Shown in pieces: positions 44,258-54,071 of a stretch of DNA of 64,000 nucleotides; within the stretch, counting starts at the first letter, position 1, and every line of letters begins with the position of its first letter. The DNA comes from Candidatus Bathyarchaeota archaeon (GTDB lineage: Archaea; Thermoproteota; Bathyarchaeia; Bathyarchaeales; Bathycorpusculaceae), in NCBI GenBank assembly GCA_026014665.1, contig JAOZHX010000008.1:62001-126000 (forward strand), given 5' to 3'. The notes below the pieces were generated by a model. It was not told the DNA's origin and searched no databases. It worked only from the letters and a program-made list of their open reading frames with translations. The translations under genes were made by a program, and so were the position numbers.

Positions 44258-45160
44258 TGAAACACTTATTGCTTTTCTATTCGTGTTTTTGCCCTTCTTT
44301 GATATTTCTAAAACTAAAGAAACTTTCTTGTTTTTTTCTACCAGCCACTAATTTGATATATTGCTCACACTGAAGTCATTGTGAATGTTGAAACAGCAAT
44401 TTTTGTGGAACGATTTGAATGCTAAATATTTGATTAGAAAATAATTAAAGTTATAATAGTTCCATTGAAATTTCACATATTAGTTATTGAATCATCCAGA
44501 AAAGCTGCCAGTTGCCGTTGAAAGTAATGACTGATATTTGTAAAGTTTTTGACACCTCCAAAAGACATTAACTAAGAAACATGATAAACTTGTAAACTTA
44601 TTTACGGTTTAGCGTTAAGAACACTTTAGCAAAGTGAATATGATAAAAAAATTAGTTTTTTATTCTGGAGATAATGTTCCAACATCAGTTATTAAAACAG
44701 CTATTCCATTGTTAAAAGAAGATATATGTTGCATCATTCGTTACAATCGCAACGAATTAACTTAATACTAAACTTATTAGTAGTCGCTGTCACAGCGTTA
44801 ATTAATGGGGTTAAATGTTTAATGCATGCTTTCATTTTTCCAGCGGTTAATGTTTTTTTTAACGAGACACCACAAATTTCTCATAGGGTTTAATAATTAA
44901 TACATATTAGGCAGCTCCATAGTGGGAAACTAGGCACTGATTCAGCAGGGCTTTCACGTTAAACATTTAGCCGCATTCTGTAAGATAGAAGGGGGAGGGG
45001 GATAGTAGCAGAGCAATCTAGTTTTTTTGGTCAGGGGCTAAACCAACTGCGCAGCAAACGCTAAAACAACACCAGAAACCCTGCGTGAATTATGATAAAA
45101 CCCAGCTGCTTCCTAATGAACACACAACCCCAAACATCCAAGCCCTGCAACCTTAGAGAG
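44258..45160. other. 900-base AT-rich intergenic region
   Basis: No gene with recognisable homology. It contains a 41-codon frame (44640-44765, plus) starting MIKKLVFYSG that may be a gene fragment, a perfect palindrome CGCTGT-C-ACAGCG (44785-44797), and the G-rich tract GGGGGAGGGGG (44991-45001). The region separates the split surface-protein gene from the convergent promoter and OB-fold gene to its right. Confidence 0.5.
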
Positions 45161-45180
45161 TATAAATAAGGGGGCTATAG
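45161..45180 (+). promoter_or_regulatory. promoter with TATA box and GGGGGCTATAG element, antisense to OB-fold gene
   Basis: TATAAATAA (45161-45169) followed by GGGGGCTATAG (45170-45180), matching the promoters at 37985 and 61556. Transcription would start near 45187 and run rightwards, first through a small hairpin (TAGTCT/AGACTA, about 45178-45196) and then antisense into the OB-fold gene at 45271-45561. No plus-strand protein gene follows, so the product should be a non-coding or antisense RNA. Confidence 0.5.
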
Positions 45181-45270
45181 TCTCCAAGAAAGACTACATG
45201 CAAAGTAGCACATCATAAGCCAAGGAAAAACCTAAACGCCATTCCCACTGTGCCACATGGAGCTAAAGGC

Positions 45271-45561
45271 TTATTGAACCGTAAGCTTGCCGAATTTTCC
45301 GACGTTAAGCTGCGTTTCACTCTTAAAACTGGTAACGTAACCATTTTCAATCTTGATTTTATCGCCAACATTGACTTGGTCGATTTGTTCGTTCCAAAGC
45401 GTAAGTTTTATGCTGCCTGTCTCATCAGCAATAACCGCATCAACAATCCGATAAGTTTCATCTTTAAAGCGAGATTTAACTTCTCGTGGGTCACCTTTTT
45501 CCACAACTTGGGCTTCAACGCTGACCCGTTTCATTCCATCCTTAAGGTCTTTAATGTCCAA
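45271..45561 (-). CDS. OB-fold single-stranded nucleic acid-binding protein
   Basis: A 96-aa single OB domain of the archaeal SSB/RPA type: VSVEAQVVEKGDPREVKSRF, IVDAVIADETGSIKLTLWNEQ and VNVGDKIKIENGYVTSF are the usual strand blocks. It is the domain alone, without a tail. A paralogue with an RGG tail is at 61857. Likely role: coating single-stranded DNA or RNA in replication, repair or translation. TTG start. A plus-strand promoter points into it from downstream. Confidence 0.85.
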   Translation of the reverse strand: MDIKDLKDGMKRVSVEAQVVEKGDPREVKSRFKDETYRIVDAVIADETGSIKLTLWNEQIDQVNVGDKIKIENGYVTSFKSETQLNVGKFGKLTVQ

Positions 45562-45668
45562 TTATAATCCACCATTGGTTACTTCAATTTCGAGTAATTG
45601 CAAAAAAGTCTTTCAAACCATATAAATCTTGCTAACACGGCACACACCAAAAAATGAGGCTTATGGAA

Positions 45669-46925
45669 TTAGAAAATCCCGATTAAAAACAGCATAACCA
45701 CAACCGTAATGCCTAAACTGCCTCCAGCAATCGCTATCCGCTTAACGAAGGAAACTTCCGGTTTGAGAGCACCAAGAGCCAAAGTCACCAACGCACCCAA
45801 CCAAACATAAGAAACAACAGTCATAGCGCCAGTAATAGTGTTAAAAGTCGACGTAGCAGCCTCGATAACAGGGATTGCAGCCTGCGACTGCAAAAACAAA
45901 GACCCTCCCATCTCTGGTGGATAGAATATTGCACCCCACGGCGTGAAATTCACGCCCAAGGTTACGTCGAAGGGATAGTAAACGTTGCTTAAAGCCAGCG
46001 TTGCAGCCACGTTTATTAGTGCTCGTATAACCATAACGACCAAGGCAAACCCTATGGCGATGAAGAGTGGCTTCCAAAGTTGAGGTGTTTTTAGTGCCTT
46101 AAAGATTAGGTATATTATGGCGGAAAAGAGGAACCAAGTAACGAGGAACTGCAAAGAGAACGCCTGCAAAAACTCCAGCAAAATACCTGTGCTATTATAT
46201 TGAATCGGAGTTAAATATTGCCCACGGAAAAACAACGCACCAAACCGCATAGTCACGTTTGTTGCAGTGGGATAAGCCAAACTCAGTTGTAACGCGGTTA
46301 TGTTGCTCCAGGTTGGGTTGCCCGTAGTGGTCCATTCTGCAACTGATTTACCGATGGGTATGGTCAGGTTATTCCAAGTGTTAACTGTGGCATCCGCCAG
46401 CATCGGAGTGAGGTTGTATTGATAATAGTCAGTATCAGTAAGCGAGTACAAAGTTAGAATGGCTTCTTGGGGTGGAGTTTGCGGTTCGATTGGTTTTATC
46501 ACCATGGAAAGGTTCTGAAAACCAACCTCGCTGCAATCCACATTAAAGGCATTCTCTATGGACGCTGTAAAATTGCTTATGTTGCTGGCTTGGATTTGAA
46601 GGCTTGTGTTACCGAACAAGTTGGGATAAAACCCATATCCTGCCAAGAAAACCGTATAGTTAAAGGAATCGGCAGCATTATTAGTTACTGTGACGCCCTG
46701 GCTGCCCCTCCAATAGGTAGCATTTGTATACTTGTTTAGCTCGCCGACTAAAGGTGAGACCTGTTCGGTGTAAGTTTTAGAAAACTGGGCATATTCATAG
46801 CCTACTTGTATACCTATAAACAGGACAAGAATAACGATGGCGCCAAGGTACTTGGGGTTTTCTACGATTCTCTTGAACGCTTGTTTAGGCGCGTAAATTA
46901 CTTGGAGAACGTCATTGACGAACAA
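45669..46925 (-). CDS. Yip1-like multispan membrane protein with extracellular domain
   Basis: A 418-aa membrane protein. The N-terminus (VLQVIYAPKQAFKRIVENPKYLGAI) matches the start of Yip1-domain proteins and is followed by one span (about 28-45). A sequon-rich extracellular domain (about 50-245) with beta-sandwich character follows, then four or five C-terminal spans (about 250-418). The insertion of a carbohydrate-binding-like domain after the first Yip1 helix is unusual. Function unknown, probably surface or transport related. Confidence 0.65.
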   Translation of the reverse strand: MFVNDVLQVIYAPKQAFKRIVENPKYLGAIVILVLFIGIQVGYEYAQFSKTYTEQVSPLVGELNKYTNATYWRGSQGVTVTNNAADSFNYTVFLAGYGFYPNLFGNTSLQIQASNISNFTASIENAFNVDCSEVGFQNLSMVIKPIEPQTPPQEAILTLYSLTDTDYYQYNLTPMLADATVNTWNNLTIPIGKSVAEWTTTGNPTWSNITALQLSLAYPTATNVTMRFGALFFRGQYLTPIQYNSTGILLEFLQAFSLQFLVTWFLFSAIIYLIFKALKTPQLWKPLFIAIGFALVVMVIRALINVAATLALSNVYYPFDVTLGVNFTPWGAIFYPPEMGGSLFLQSQAAIPVIEAATSTFNTITGAMTVVSYVWLGALVTLALGALKPEVSFVKRIAIAGGSLGITVVVMLFLIGIF

Positions 46926-47074
46926 AGCTTAGCCTCCTCGCTATTCTCATGGTCACCGAATTATTAAGTGTTTGGAACGCACATTAATCCCTGAAAGATG
47001 CTTCTGCAGTTGGTCATGCCTGTAAAATAGCAAGTTTTTTAGAGGTGTAAACGGTTGCTTTCTAACCAATCGGT

Positions 47075-47086
47075 ATCTTTATATGG
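47075..47086 (+). promoter_or_regulatory. TATA box of the surface-protein gene at 47158
   Basis: ATCTTTATATGG lies about 75 bases before the ATG; predicted start near 47107. Confidence 0.4.
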
Positions 47087-47157
47087 TGTGCTGAGATTAC
47101 CTAATCATCGCTTCTGAAACAAAATAAAGTGAAGGAAGCTTTTTTAGGGAATGAACC

Positions 47158-48519
47158 ATGGTAAGAAAAACAATTTTCTTTAAAACACTATCGATAACAA
47201 CCATACTACTGGTACTTAGCATTCCATTGTTTATTACATCGGCAGCTTCAAACGTAATTTTTTCTGACGATTTTGAAAGCGGAAACTTCAGCTCTTGGAC
47301 CAGTTCAGTCGGCACACCCTTAATTTCTGGCAGCACGGTGCATAGCGGAAACTATGCAGCCAAGTTTTCATATGCGGGTTCAGCCTCGTGCTATGAACTA
47401 AAAACTATAGTTCCAACAAGCATCCTAAACTATACATATCATGTTTATTTCAATGGTTTACCAACCAACTACCTTTGCGTGGTCCTTGCTTCCGATATTA
47501 ATGACGCTACCATATTCTTTCGAGTTGAATATGCCGATGGCGCCTACATTTGGAAATTTAACGCTGGAAGCGGTCAAATAACCAATGCCAGCAAGCCCAC
47601 AGTTAGTTCTGGTCAATGGTATAAAATTCAGGTTTTGGCGTTTACAGGCAGCAACAGCACCGTTTATTTTCTAGTCAATGACCAACTAAAAGCAACAATA
47701 ACAAATCAAACCTTGGCGCAGATAAATCAGTTACGAATCGGAAATGATTGGGTAGATTTTGGAAACTACATCCCCCAAGGAGAGACATACTTTGATGATG
47801 TAATGGCTACAAATTCAATATCGGCTTTTATTAGCGCTTTCGCTGAGAGCGGCGGCTCGATTAGTCCGAACGGCACAGTACCCGTGGACTTCAACGGCAA
47901 CCAAACCTTCGACATAACCCCAAACGCACATTACCATGTAGCCGATGTCAAAGTTGATGGCGTCTCAGTTGGACCAGTTAGCACATTTAGCTTTAGAAAT
48001 GTGCAAACCATCCATAGTATAGAAGCTTACTTTGCCATTGACCAAAATATAATTTCAGCGGGGGCTGGTCCTAATGGGGTAATCAGCCCTAAGGGCGAGG
48101 TTGCCGTAGACTTTGGTGCCGACCAAAGCTTTAGCATAACTCCAAACAGCGGGTACCATGTAGCTGACGTGATTGTCAACGGGACTTCAGTTGGCGCAGT
48201 TAACTCTTATACTTTTACTAACGTGCAAGCTGCCTACAGTATTTTCGCAACATTCGCCAAAGATTACATCTCTTCCACGGGTTATGCATCTCCAACACCC
48301 ACACCAAAACCAAAAGTAACACCAACTCCCTTAGCAACACCTACCCAGCCCCCATCGTCAAGCTTGCCAACCATCTCACCTCAAATAGAACAATCACAAA
48401 ACACGAGCACAAATTATGCTCTTTATGTTATAGTGGTAATAATAGTTGGTTCTGTGGCATCTGGACTTTTGCTTATCCTCAGTAAATTGCGACAGCAAAG
48501 TGATGGTACCGCAGAATAG
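47158..48519 (+). CDS. secreted multidomain surface protein with LamG-like and tandem repeat domains
   Basis: A 453-aa protein: signal peptide (1-30), a concanavalin/LamG-like beta-sandwich (about 36-215; FSDDFESGNFSSW, TYFDDVMATN), two tandem repeats of about 70 residues (about 225-295 and 296-366) each with G-x-ISP-x-G-x-V-x-VDF-x-x-[ND]-Q-[TS]-F and YHVADV-x-V-[DN]-G, a Pro/Thr linker (about 375-420) and a C-terminal span. The repeats are typical of bacterial/archaeal surface stalks. Likely binds polysaccharide outside the cell. Confidence 0.75.
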   Translation: MVRKTIFFKTLSITTILLVLSIPLFITSAASNVIFSDDFESGNFSSWTSSVGTPLISGSTVHSGNYAAKFSYAGSASCYELKTIVPTSILNYTYHVYFNGLPTNYLCVVLASDINDATIFFRVEYADGAYIWKFNAGSGQITNASKPTVSSGQWYKIQVLAFTGSNSTVYFLVNDQLKATITNQTLAQINQLRIGNDWVDFGNYIPQGETYFDDVMATNSISAFISAFAESGGSISPNGTVPVDFNGNQTFDITPNAHYHVADVKVDGVSVGPVSTFSFRNVQTIHSIEAYFAIDQNIISAGAGPNGVISPKGEVAVDFGADQSFSITPNSGYHVADVIVNGTSVGAVNSYTFTNVQAAYSIFATFAKDYISSTGYASPTPTPKPKVTPTPLATPTQPPSSSLPTISPQIEQSQNTSTNYALYVIVVIIVGSVASGLLLILSKLRQQSDGTAE

Positions 48520-48568
48520 CCTAATCCTGAGGTATTGCTGTCTTGCGGTTAATACCCCCCATCTTTTT

Positions 48569-48769
48569 ATGAAGCTTAATAGGCAAGACTACATTTTTCG
48601 GATAATTCATGACTACCCCGTTTTGGGGATTCATTTATTTTCAGGCAAGGACTTTAGAAATAACATATTTGTGCTGTTTGTTTTTAACGGGCTATTTGCG
48701 GCTACGCTAATTGCGTTTGGTCTAAAACGGTGGCAGTTTTACCGCCTAAAAGCTTGCCGAAAAAGGTAA
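48569..48769 (+). CDS. small membrane protein, 66 aa
   Basis: Starts with ATG and carries one hydrophobic helix (about 33-52, NNIFVLFVFNGLFAATLIAF) followed by a basic C-terminus (KRWQFYRLKACRKR), so positive-inside topology is clear. A TATA-like GGTTAATACC about 22 bases before the ATG would make it leaderless. The same frame is open further upstream but without membrane or homology signal. No family recognised; it fills half of the 400-base gap before uvrB. Confidence 0.4.
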   Translation: MKLNRQDYIFRIIHDYPVLGIHLFSGKDFRNNIFVLFVFNGLFAATLIAFGLKRWQFYRLKACRKR

Positions 48770-48920
48770 CTCTTCCTATTTCCATTAACTGTTCTATCCA
48801 CCCTTTAATTGGTGCTTTCTCATCTGCTTTAGGGCATTTATAAAAGAAAATCGGGCTCTCTGAAAAAAAGTTAATTAACTTAATCTATTGTTGAGGTTCC
48901 TTGTTACTTGGAGAAGTGGC

Positions 48921-50879
48921 ATGGAGTTCAAACTTATTGCACCGTATAAAATGTCACCAGGCCAAGAGATGGCGGTAGACCAGATAGTGAAAAACTTTTC
49001 TCAAAAAGAAAAGCAAACGCTGTTGGGAATTACGGGCAGCGGCAAAACTTTCGTTATGGCAAACGTCATTCAAAAGTTACAGAAGCCTACGTTGATTTTG
49101 GCGCACAACAAGACCTTAGCCGCCCAACTCTATGGTGAATTAAAAGAGCTCTTCCCAGGCAACCGAGTTGAATATTTCATCAGTTTTTACGATTATTATC
49201 AGCCTGAATCTTATTTGCCGGCACAGGATATGTACATTGAAAAGGACTCCGAAGTCAATGACCAAATCGAGAAGATGCGAATGCATGCCGTTTCCAGCAT
49301 CGTTAGCCGAAACGACACTGTAATCGTCGCCAGCATAAGCTGCATCTACAGCCTCGGCAACCCAGACGACTTCCGAACCATGGCAGTGGAGTTGGCGGTT
49401 GGCAACCAAATGTCCCGGCAACAGCTCATCCGCTCACTTGTGGATATGCAGTACGAACGCAATGATATGGTGCTTGAGCCAGGCAGGTTCCGGGTGCGTG
49501 GCGATGCAGTCGATGTCGTGCCATCCTACGAGAACGACATTCTACGAATTGAATTTGAAGGCAACGCAATAAAGAAGCTAAAGGAAATTAACCTCTTAAA
49601 CGGCGACGTCAAAGTCTCCCTTGACAAAATAACCCTCTACCCCGCACGCCAATATGTAGTACCCGAAGAAAAACACGCTCTGGCACTTGAGCACATCCAA
49701 CAGGAACTTGAAGCCAGATTGCCTGAGCTTCCGCCGTTGGAAGCCCACCGTCTAAAACAGCGCACAAACTATGATTTGGAGATGATTAGGGAAATCGGGT
49801 TTTGTGCTGGCATGGAAAATTACAGCCGTCACTTCGATGGACGCAAGCCAGGCGAGCCCCCTTTCACTTTGCTGGATTACTTCCCGAAAGATTTTTTGCT
49901 AATAATCGACGAAAGCCACCAAACCATCCCGCAAGCAAGAGCCATGTACAACGGCGATTACTCACGTAAAAAGAACCTTGTCGACTTCGGCTTCCGCTTG
50001 CCAAGTGCTCTTGACAACAGACCGCTCAAGTTCGAGGAGTTCGAGCAGAAAATGGGTAGAGTTCTCTTTGTCTCTGCAACACCAGCCGAGTACGAATTGG
50101 AAAAGAGCGGACCGCCTGTTGAGCTGATTACTCGTCCAACTGGGCTTTTGGATCCTGAGGTTGAGGTACACCCAATCGAGGGGCAAATGCAGCACTTAAT
50201 GGCAGAATCCAAAAAGACTATTGCCCGTGGTGACCGCATCCTAATCACCACGCTCACCAAACGCATGGCTGAAGATTTGGCAGATTACCTGTCCAAAGAG
50301 GGTTTTCGCGTCCGTTATATGCACTCAGACATCGACAGCCTCGACCGCATTGAGCTGGTTCGGCAACTGCGAGTTGGCGAGTTTGACATTCTTGTGGGCA
50401 TTAACCTGCTGCGGGAGGGCTTGGACATTCCCGAGGTCTCAACAATTTTCATCTTGGATGCTGATAAAGAGGGATTTCTGCGTGACGAGCGTAGCCTAAT
50501 CCAAACCATTGGCAGAGCCTCCAGAAACGTCAACGGCAAAGTCGTTTTATACGCTGATGTGCAGACGCAGTCGATTCGGCGAGCCATAGAAATCACCTAT
50601 TACAGACGCAATGTGCAGAAACGCTACAACCAACAGCATGGCATCACGCCAAAAACCATTGTGAAAGGTGTAACCCAGAAAGAAACCGTCATCAAGGGCA
50701 CCAAGCACCTGCCTAAAAGCGACATAAAACGTCAAATAATTGAGTTGGATGCTCAGATGCGGGCAGCGGCGGAGAAGTTGGATTTTGAGCGGGCAATCGA
50801 GCTTAGAGACGCTATCGCGGAGTTGAACCGTGCGCTGGAAAAAAAGGTTGAAACTGAAGTGGTTAATCCAGAGATTTAA
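48921..50879 (+). CDS. uvrB: excinuclease ABC subunit B
   Basis: A 652-aa helicase-like DNA damage verification subunit of bacterial-type nucleotide excision repair. Walker A GITGSGKT (37-44), the beta-hairpin YYDYYQPESYLP (about 92-103), DESHQTIPQ (DEAD-type box), helicase motif VI in QTIGRASRNVNGK and a C-terminal UVR domain (KSDIKRQIIELDAQMRAAAEKLDFERAIELRD) that contacts UvrC. ATG 48921 is the family start; the frame extends to 48888. Followed by uvrA after 81 bases and uvrC after that. Confidence 0.97.
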   Translation: MEFKLIAPYKMSPGQEMAVDQIVKNFSQKEKQTLLGITGSGKTFVMANVIQKLQKPTLILAHNKTLAAQLYGELKELFPGNRVEYFISFYDYYQPESYLPAQDMYIEKDSEVNDQIEKMRMHAVSSIVSRNDTVIVASISCIYSLGNPDDFRTMAVELAVGNQMSRQQLIRSLVDMQYERNDMVLEPGRFRVRGDAVDVVPSYENDILRIEFEGNAIKKLKEINLLNGDVKVSLDKITLYPARQYVVPEEKHALALEHIQQELEARLPELPPLEAHRLKQRTNYDLEMIREIGFCAGMENYSRHFDGRKPGEPPFTLLDYFPKDFLLIIDESHQTIPQARAMYNGDYSRKKNLVDFGFRLPSALDNRPLKFEEFEQKMGRVLFVSATPAEYELEKSGPPVELITRPTGLLDPEVEVHPIEGQMQHLMAESKKTIARGDRILITTLTKRMAEDLADYLSKEGFRVRYMHSDIDSLDRIELVRQLRVGEFDILVGINLLREGLDIPEVSTIFILDADKEGFLRDERSLIQTIGRASRNVNGKVVLYADVQTQSIRRAIEITYYRRNVQKRYNQQHGITPKTIVKGVTQKETVIKGTKHLPKSDIKRQIIELDAQMRAAAEKLDFERAIELRDAIAELNRALEKKVETEVVNPEI

Positions 50880-50960
50880 CGGTTTGATGCAAAAAGGTTC
50901 TAATCTTTCAACCTAAAACAGGTTAGAAATCGAGAAGCGGAGAAAAAAGACAGGTCAATA

Positions 50961-53870
50961 ATGCGAGACAATATTTCAATCAAGGGTGCAAGGGAACACA
51001 ACCTTAAAAACATCGATTTAGAGCTTCCCAGAAACAAGTTGATAGTCATAACTGGGCTCTCTGGCTCTGGAAAATCCACCCTTGCTTTTGATACCATCTA
51101 CGCTGAGGGACAGCGCCGATACGTGGAGAGTCTTTCCGCTTATGCCCGCCAATTCTTAGGTTTAATGGATAAGCCTGACGTGGATTCCATCGAAGGGTTA
51201 TCGCCCGCAATCAGCATCGAGCAGAAGAGCACCAGCAAAAACCCCCGCTCAACCGTTGGCACAGTCACCGAAATCTACGACTACCTCAGGCTCCTCTTTG
51301 CCCGTATCGGCACGCATCACTGCCCAAAATGTGGCAGCAGCATCCATCCGCAAAGCCCAGAGAACATCACTAGCCTCATTATGGCGGAAAAAGAAAAAAC
51401 CCTCATTTTCCTAGCACCAATCATCCGCGGCATCAAGGGCACGCACGAGCAAGTTTTTGAAGACCTCAAAAAGCAGGGTTACACCAAGATTCGAGTGGAC
51501 CAGCAAATCTACGATTCTGACACCATAAAAGAAGAGGTCAAACTGGTCCGCTATGAAAAGCACTGGATTGAAGCAGTCATCGACACTGTGCAAATCCTAG
51601 ATGAGGAACGCTCTCGCGTGGCTGAAGCTGTGGAGCAGGCGCTTCACGTCGGCAAGGGCACGATGATAGTTATCGACGCCCAAAAAGCAAGCGGCGAAAA
51701 ACGCAAAGAGCTTGAACGCTTCCAAGACGAAACATTATACAGCACTTTCGGCGCCTGCCCAAACCACCCTGAAATCGTGTTTGAAAGCCTTGAACCCCGT
51801 ATGTTCAGCTTCAACTCGCCCTTCGGAGCCTGCCCAACTTGCCACGGACTCGGGGAAATCACCGAAATCTCAGAAGACAAGGTTATTCCAAACAAGAACC
51901 TCTCCATCATGGACGGCGCCTTAGCCGTGTACGGCAGCATGGGTTTGAGTTGGCGAGCGCAGCAACTGGCGATGGTGGGTAAAAGACACGGTTTTGACGT
52001 TTTCACCCCAATCAAAGACTTCACACCACAACAACTCCGCGTACTCCTCTACGGCGACCGAGAACCGCTCAACGGACACTGGTCAAACGGCGCAACGATG
52101 TGGATGCGGGACGGTTGGGAAGGCGTAATCCCCCAGACCGCAAGGCTGTACCGCCAAACCGAGAGCGAATGGCGCAAAGAAGACATCGAGAAATTCATGA
52201 CATCCAGACCATGCAACGCATGCAACGGCAAAAAACTCCAACCCGTAGTGCTCGCCGTGAAAATCCTCGACAAAAGCATCATCGACGTAACCGACATGTC
52301 AATTGAAGAATCCGTGGAGTTCTTCCGAGCACTGCCAGCCCAGCTAAACGAGAAGGACTTATCAATTGCCAAGCAGGTGCTAAAAGAAATCAACGAGCGC
52401 TTGGGCTTTCTCAAGAACGTCGGCTTAGGCTACCTAACGCTATCCCGCGCTGCCAAGACACTTTCAGGAGGCGAAGCCCAAAGAATCCGCCTTGCCACCC
52501 AAATCGGCAGCAACCTCATGGGCGTCCTATACATCCTCGACGAACCCAGCATCGGCTTGCACCAACGCGACAACGCCAAACTCATCAGCACACTGCAGCG
52601 CCTCCGCGACCTAGGAAACACGCTCATAGTGGTTGAGCATGACGAGGAAACCATACGGCACGCCGACTACATCGTTGACATGGGTCCAGGCGCTGGGGTC
52701 CACGGCGGGCATGTGGTGGCTGAAGGTGCGCCAGAGGAGATTATGGCTAACAGCCGCAGTCTCACAGGCAAGTACCTGTCTGGCGAGTTGAAGATTGATG
52801 TACCAGCGGAACGGCGCACGCCAGTAGACTACATAACCATTGAGGGCGCGGAGGAAAACAACCTAAAACACCTCAGCCTGAAGTTACCCCTCGGCGTCTT
52901 ATGCGGCGTCACAGGCGTTTCAGGTTCAGGCAAAAGCACGCTCATGAACCTCACAGTCATCCCTGCCCTGCGGGAAATGTTCGGCGAACAAGTCGACAAA
53001 GTAGGCAAACACCAATCGCTTCATGTGCCCGCGGTCGTGCGCAACGTCATCGTCATCGACCAAGACCCCATCGGAAGAACGCCACGCAGCAACCCAGCCA
53101 CTTACACCAAGCTTTTCGATGAAATCCGCCGCATATTCGCGCAAACCAAAGAAGCTAGAGCCCGCGGCTACAAGGAAGGACGTTTCAGCTTCAACGTGAA
53201 AGGCGGCAGATGCGAAAACTGCCAGGGCGACGGCGTCATCCGAATCGAAATGAACTTTCTCCCCGACGTTTACGTGCAGTGCAGCGAATGCAAGGGCAAA
53301 CGTTACAACAAAGAAACCCTAAGCGTTCAGTACAAGGGCAAGAACATCGCTGACGTGTTGGACATGACGGTGGAGGAAGCTGCCAAGTTCTTTGAGAACA
53401 CGCCTCGGGTTGCACGCAAACTGCAGACGCTGCTGGACGTTGGGTTAGGTTACATTCGGCTGGGGCAAAGCAGTACGCAATTGTCGGGCGGCGAGAGCCA
53501 ACGCATCAAAATCACAAGGGAGCTAAGCAAACACAAAACCGGACACACCATCTACATGCTGGACGAGCCCACAACAGGCTTGCACTTCGACGACACCAAA
53601 CGCCTCATCCGCGTGCTCAACAGGCTGGTGGACAACGGCAACACCGTCTACATCATCGAACACAACCTAGACGTAATCAAAAGCTGCGACTACCTCATCG
53701 ACCTTGGACCGGAAGGCGGCGCAGCAGGCGGCGAACTTCTGGCAGAAGGCACACCTGAAGAAGTGGCACAAAATCCTCGCAGCTACACAGGGATGTTTCT
53801 TGAGAAGATCCTTAATCACATGCCGGCAGAAGCAGTAGCTGTTGCCAAAAAATTAACGGGGAACTGTTAA
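50961..53870 (+). CDS. uvrA: excinuclease ABC subunit A
   Basis: A 969-aa damage-recognition ATPase. Two ABC modules: Walker [10 protein letters not shown] near residue 30 and GVSGSGKST near 655; signature motifs LSGGEAQRI and LSGGESQRI; zinc modules CPKCG...CPNH/CPTC and CENCQGDG...[12 protein letters not shown] start with an AGGTC-type leader. Full length for UvrA. The gene order uvrB-uvrA-uvrC with short gaps indicates a single repair operon. In archaea these genes are generally regarded as acquired from bacteria. Confidence 0.97.
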   Translation: MRDNISIKGAREHNLKNIDLELPRNKLIVITGLSGSGKSTLAFDTIYAEGQRRYVESLSAYARQFLGLMDKPDVDSIEGLSPAISIEQKSTSKNPRSTVGTVTEIYDYLRLLFARIGTHHCPKCGSSIHPQSPENITSLIMAEKEKTLIFLAPIIRGIKGTHEQVFEDLKKQGYTKIRVDQQIYDSDTIKEEVKLVRYEKHWIEAVIDTVQILDEERSRVAEAVEQALHVGKGTMIVIDAQKASGEKRKELERFQDETLYSTFGACPNHPEIVFESLEPRMFSFNSPFGACPTCHGLGEITEISEDKVIPNKNLSIMDGALAVYGSMGLSWRAQQLAMVGKRHGFDVFTPIKDFTPQQLRVLLYGDREPLNGHWSNGATMWMRDGWEGVIPQTARLYRQTESEWRKEDIEKFMTSRPCNACNGKKLQPVVLAVKILDKSIIDVTDMSIEESVEFFRALPAQLNEKDLSIAKQVLKEINERLGFLKNVGLGYLTLSRAAKTLSGGEAQRIRLATQIGSNLMGVLYILDEPSIGLHQRDNAKLISTLQRLRDLGNTLIVVEHDEETIRHADYIVDMGPGAGVHGGHVVAEGAPEEIMANSRSLTGKYLSGELKIDVPAERRTPVDYITIEGAEENNLKHLSLKLPLGVLCGVTGVSGSGKSTLMNLTVIPALREMFGEQVDKVGKHQSLHVPAVVRNVIVIDQDPIGRTPRSNPATYTKLFDEIRRIFAQTKEARARGYKEGRFSFNVKGGRCENCQGDGVIRIEMNFLPDVYVQCSECKGKRYNKETLSVQYKGKNIADVLDMTVEEAAKFFENTPRVARKLQTLLDVGLGYIRLGQSSTQLSGGESQRIKITRELSKHKTGHTIYMLDEPTTGLHFDDTKRLIRVLNRLVDNGNTVYIIEHNLDVIKSCDYLIDLGPEGGAAGGELLAEGTPEEVAQNPRSYTGMFLEKILNHMPAEAVAVAKKLTGNC

Positions 53871-54071
53871 GCTCTAATCAAGGCTTTTCTACAATCAGCC
53901 TGTACCCACGGCAAATGCAAAAGCAATTGTCCTAAAAACCCTCTTGGTAGACGATGAATAAGGCAGAATTTCTCTTCTTCTTGAACTACAAAAAAATCGA
54001 CGCAGAATTGACGTCAGTTATGGGAAATACTTAATGCATTCCGCGTCCAGTCAAATATCAGCTGCAGAGCC

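Noticed and set aside
44991-45001. GGGGGAGGGGG as a G-quadruplex
   Set aside because: Only two G-tracts are present; an intramolecular quadruplex needs four.
45250-45567. Plus-strand frame of 105 codons
   Set aside because: It is the antisense shadow of the OB-fold gene at 45271-45561, which has clear family motifs. The promoter upstream is kept as a possible antisense RNA start only.
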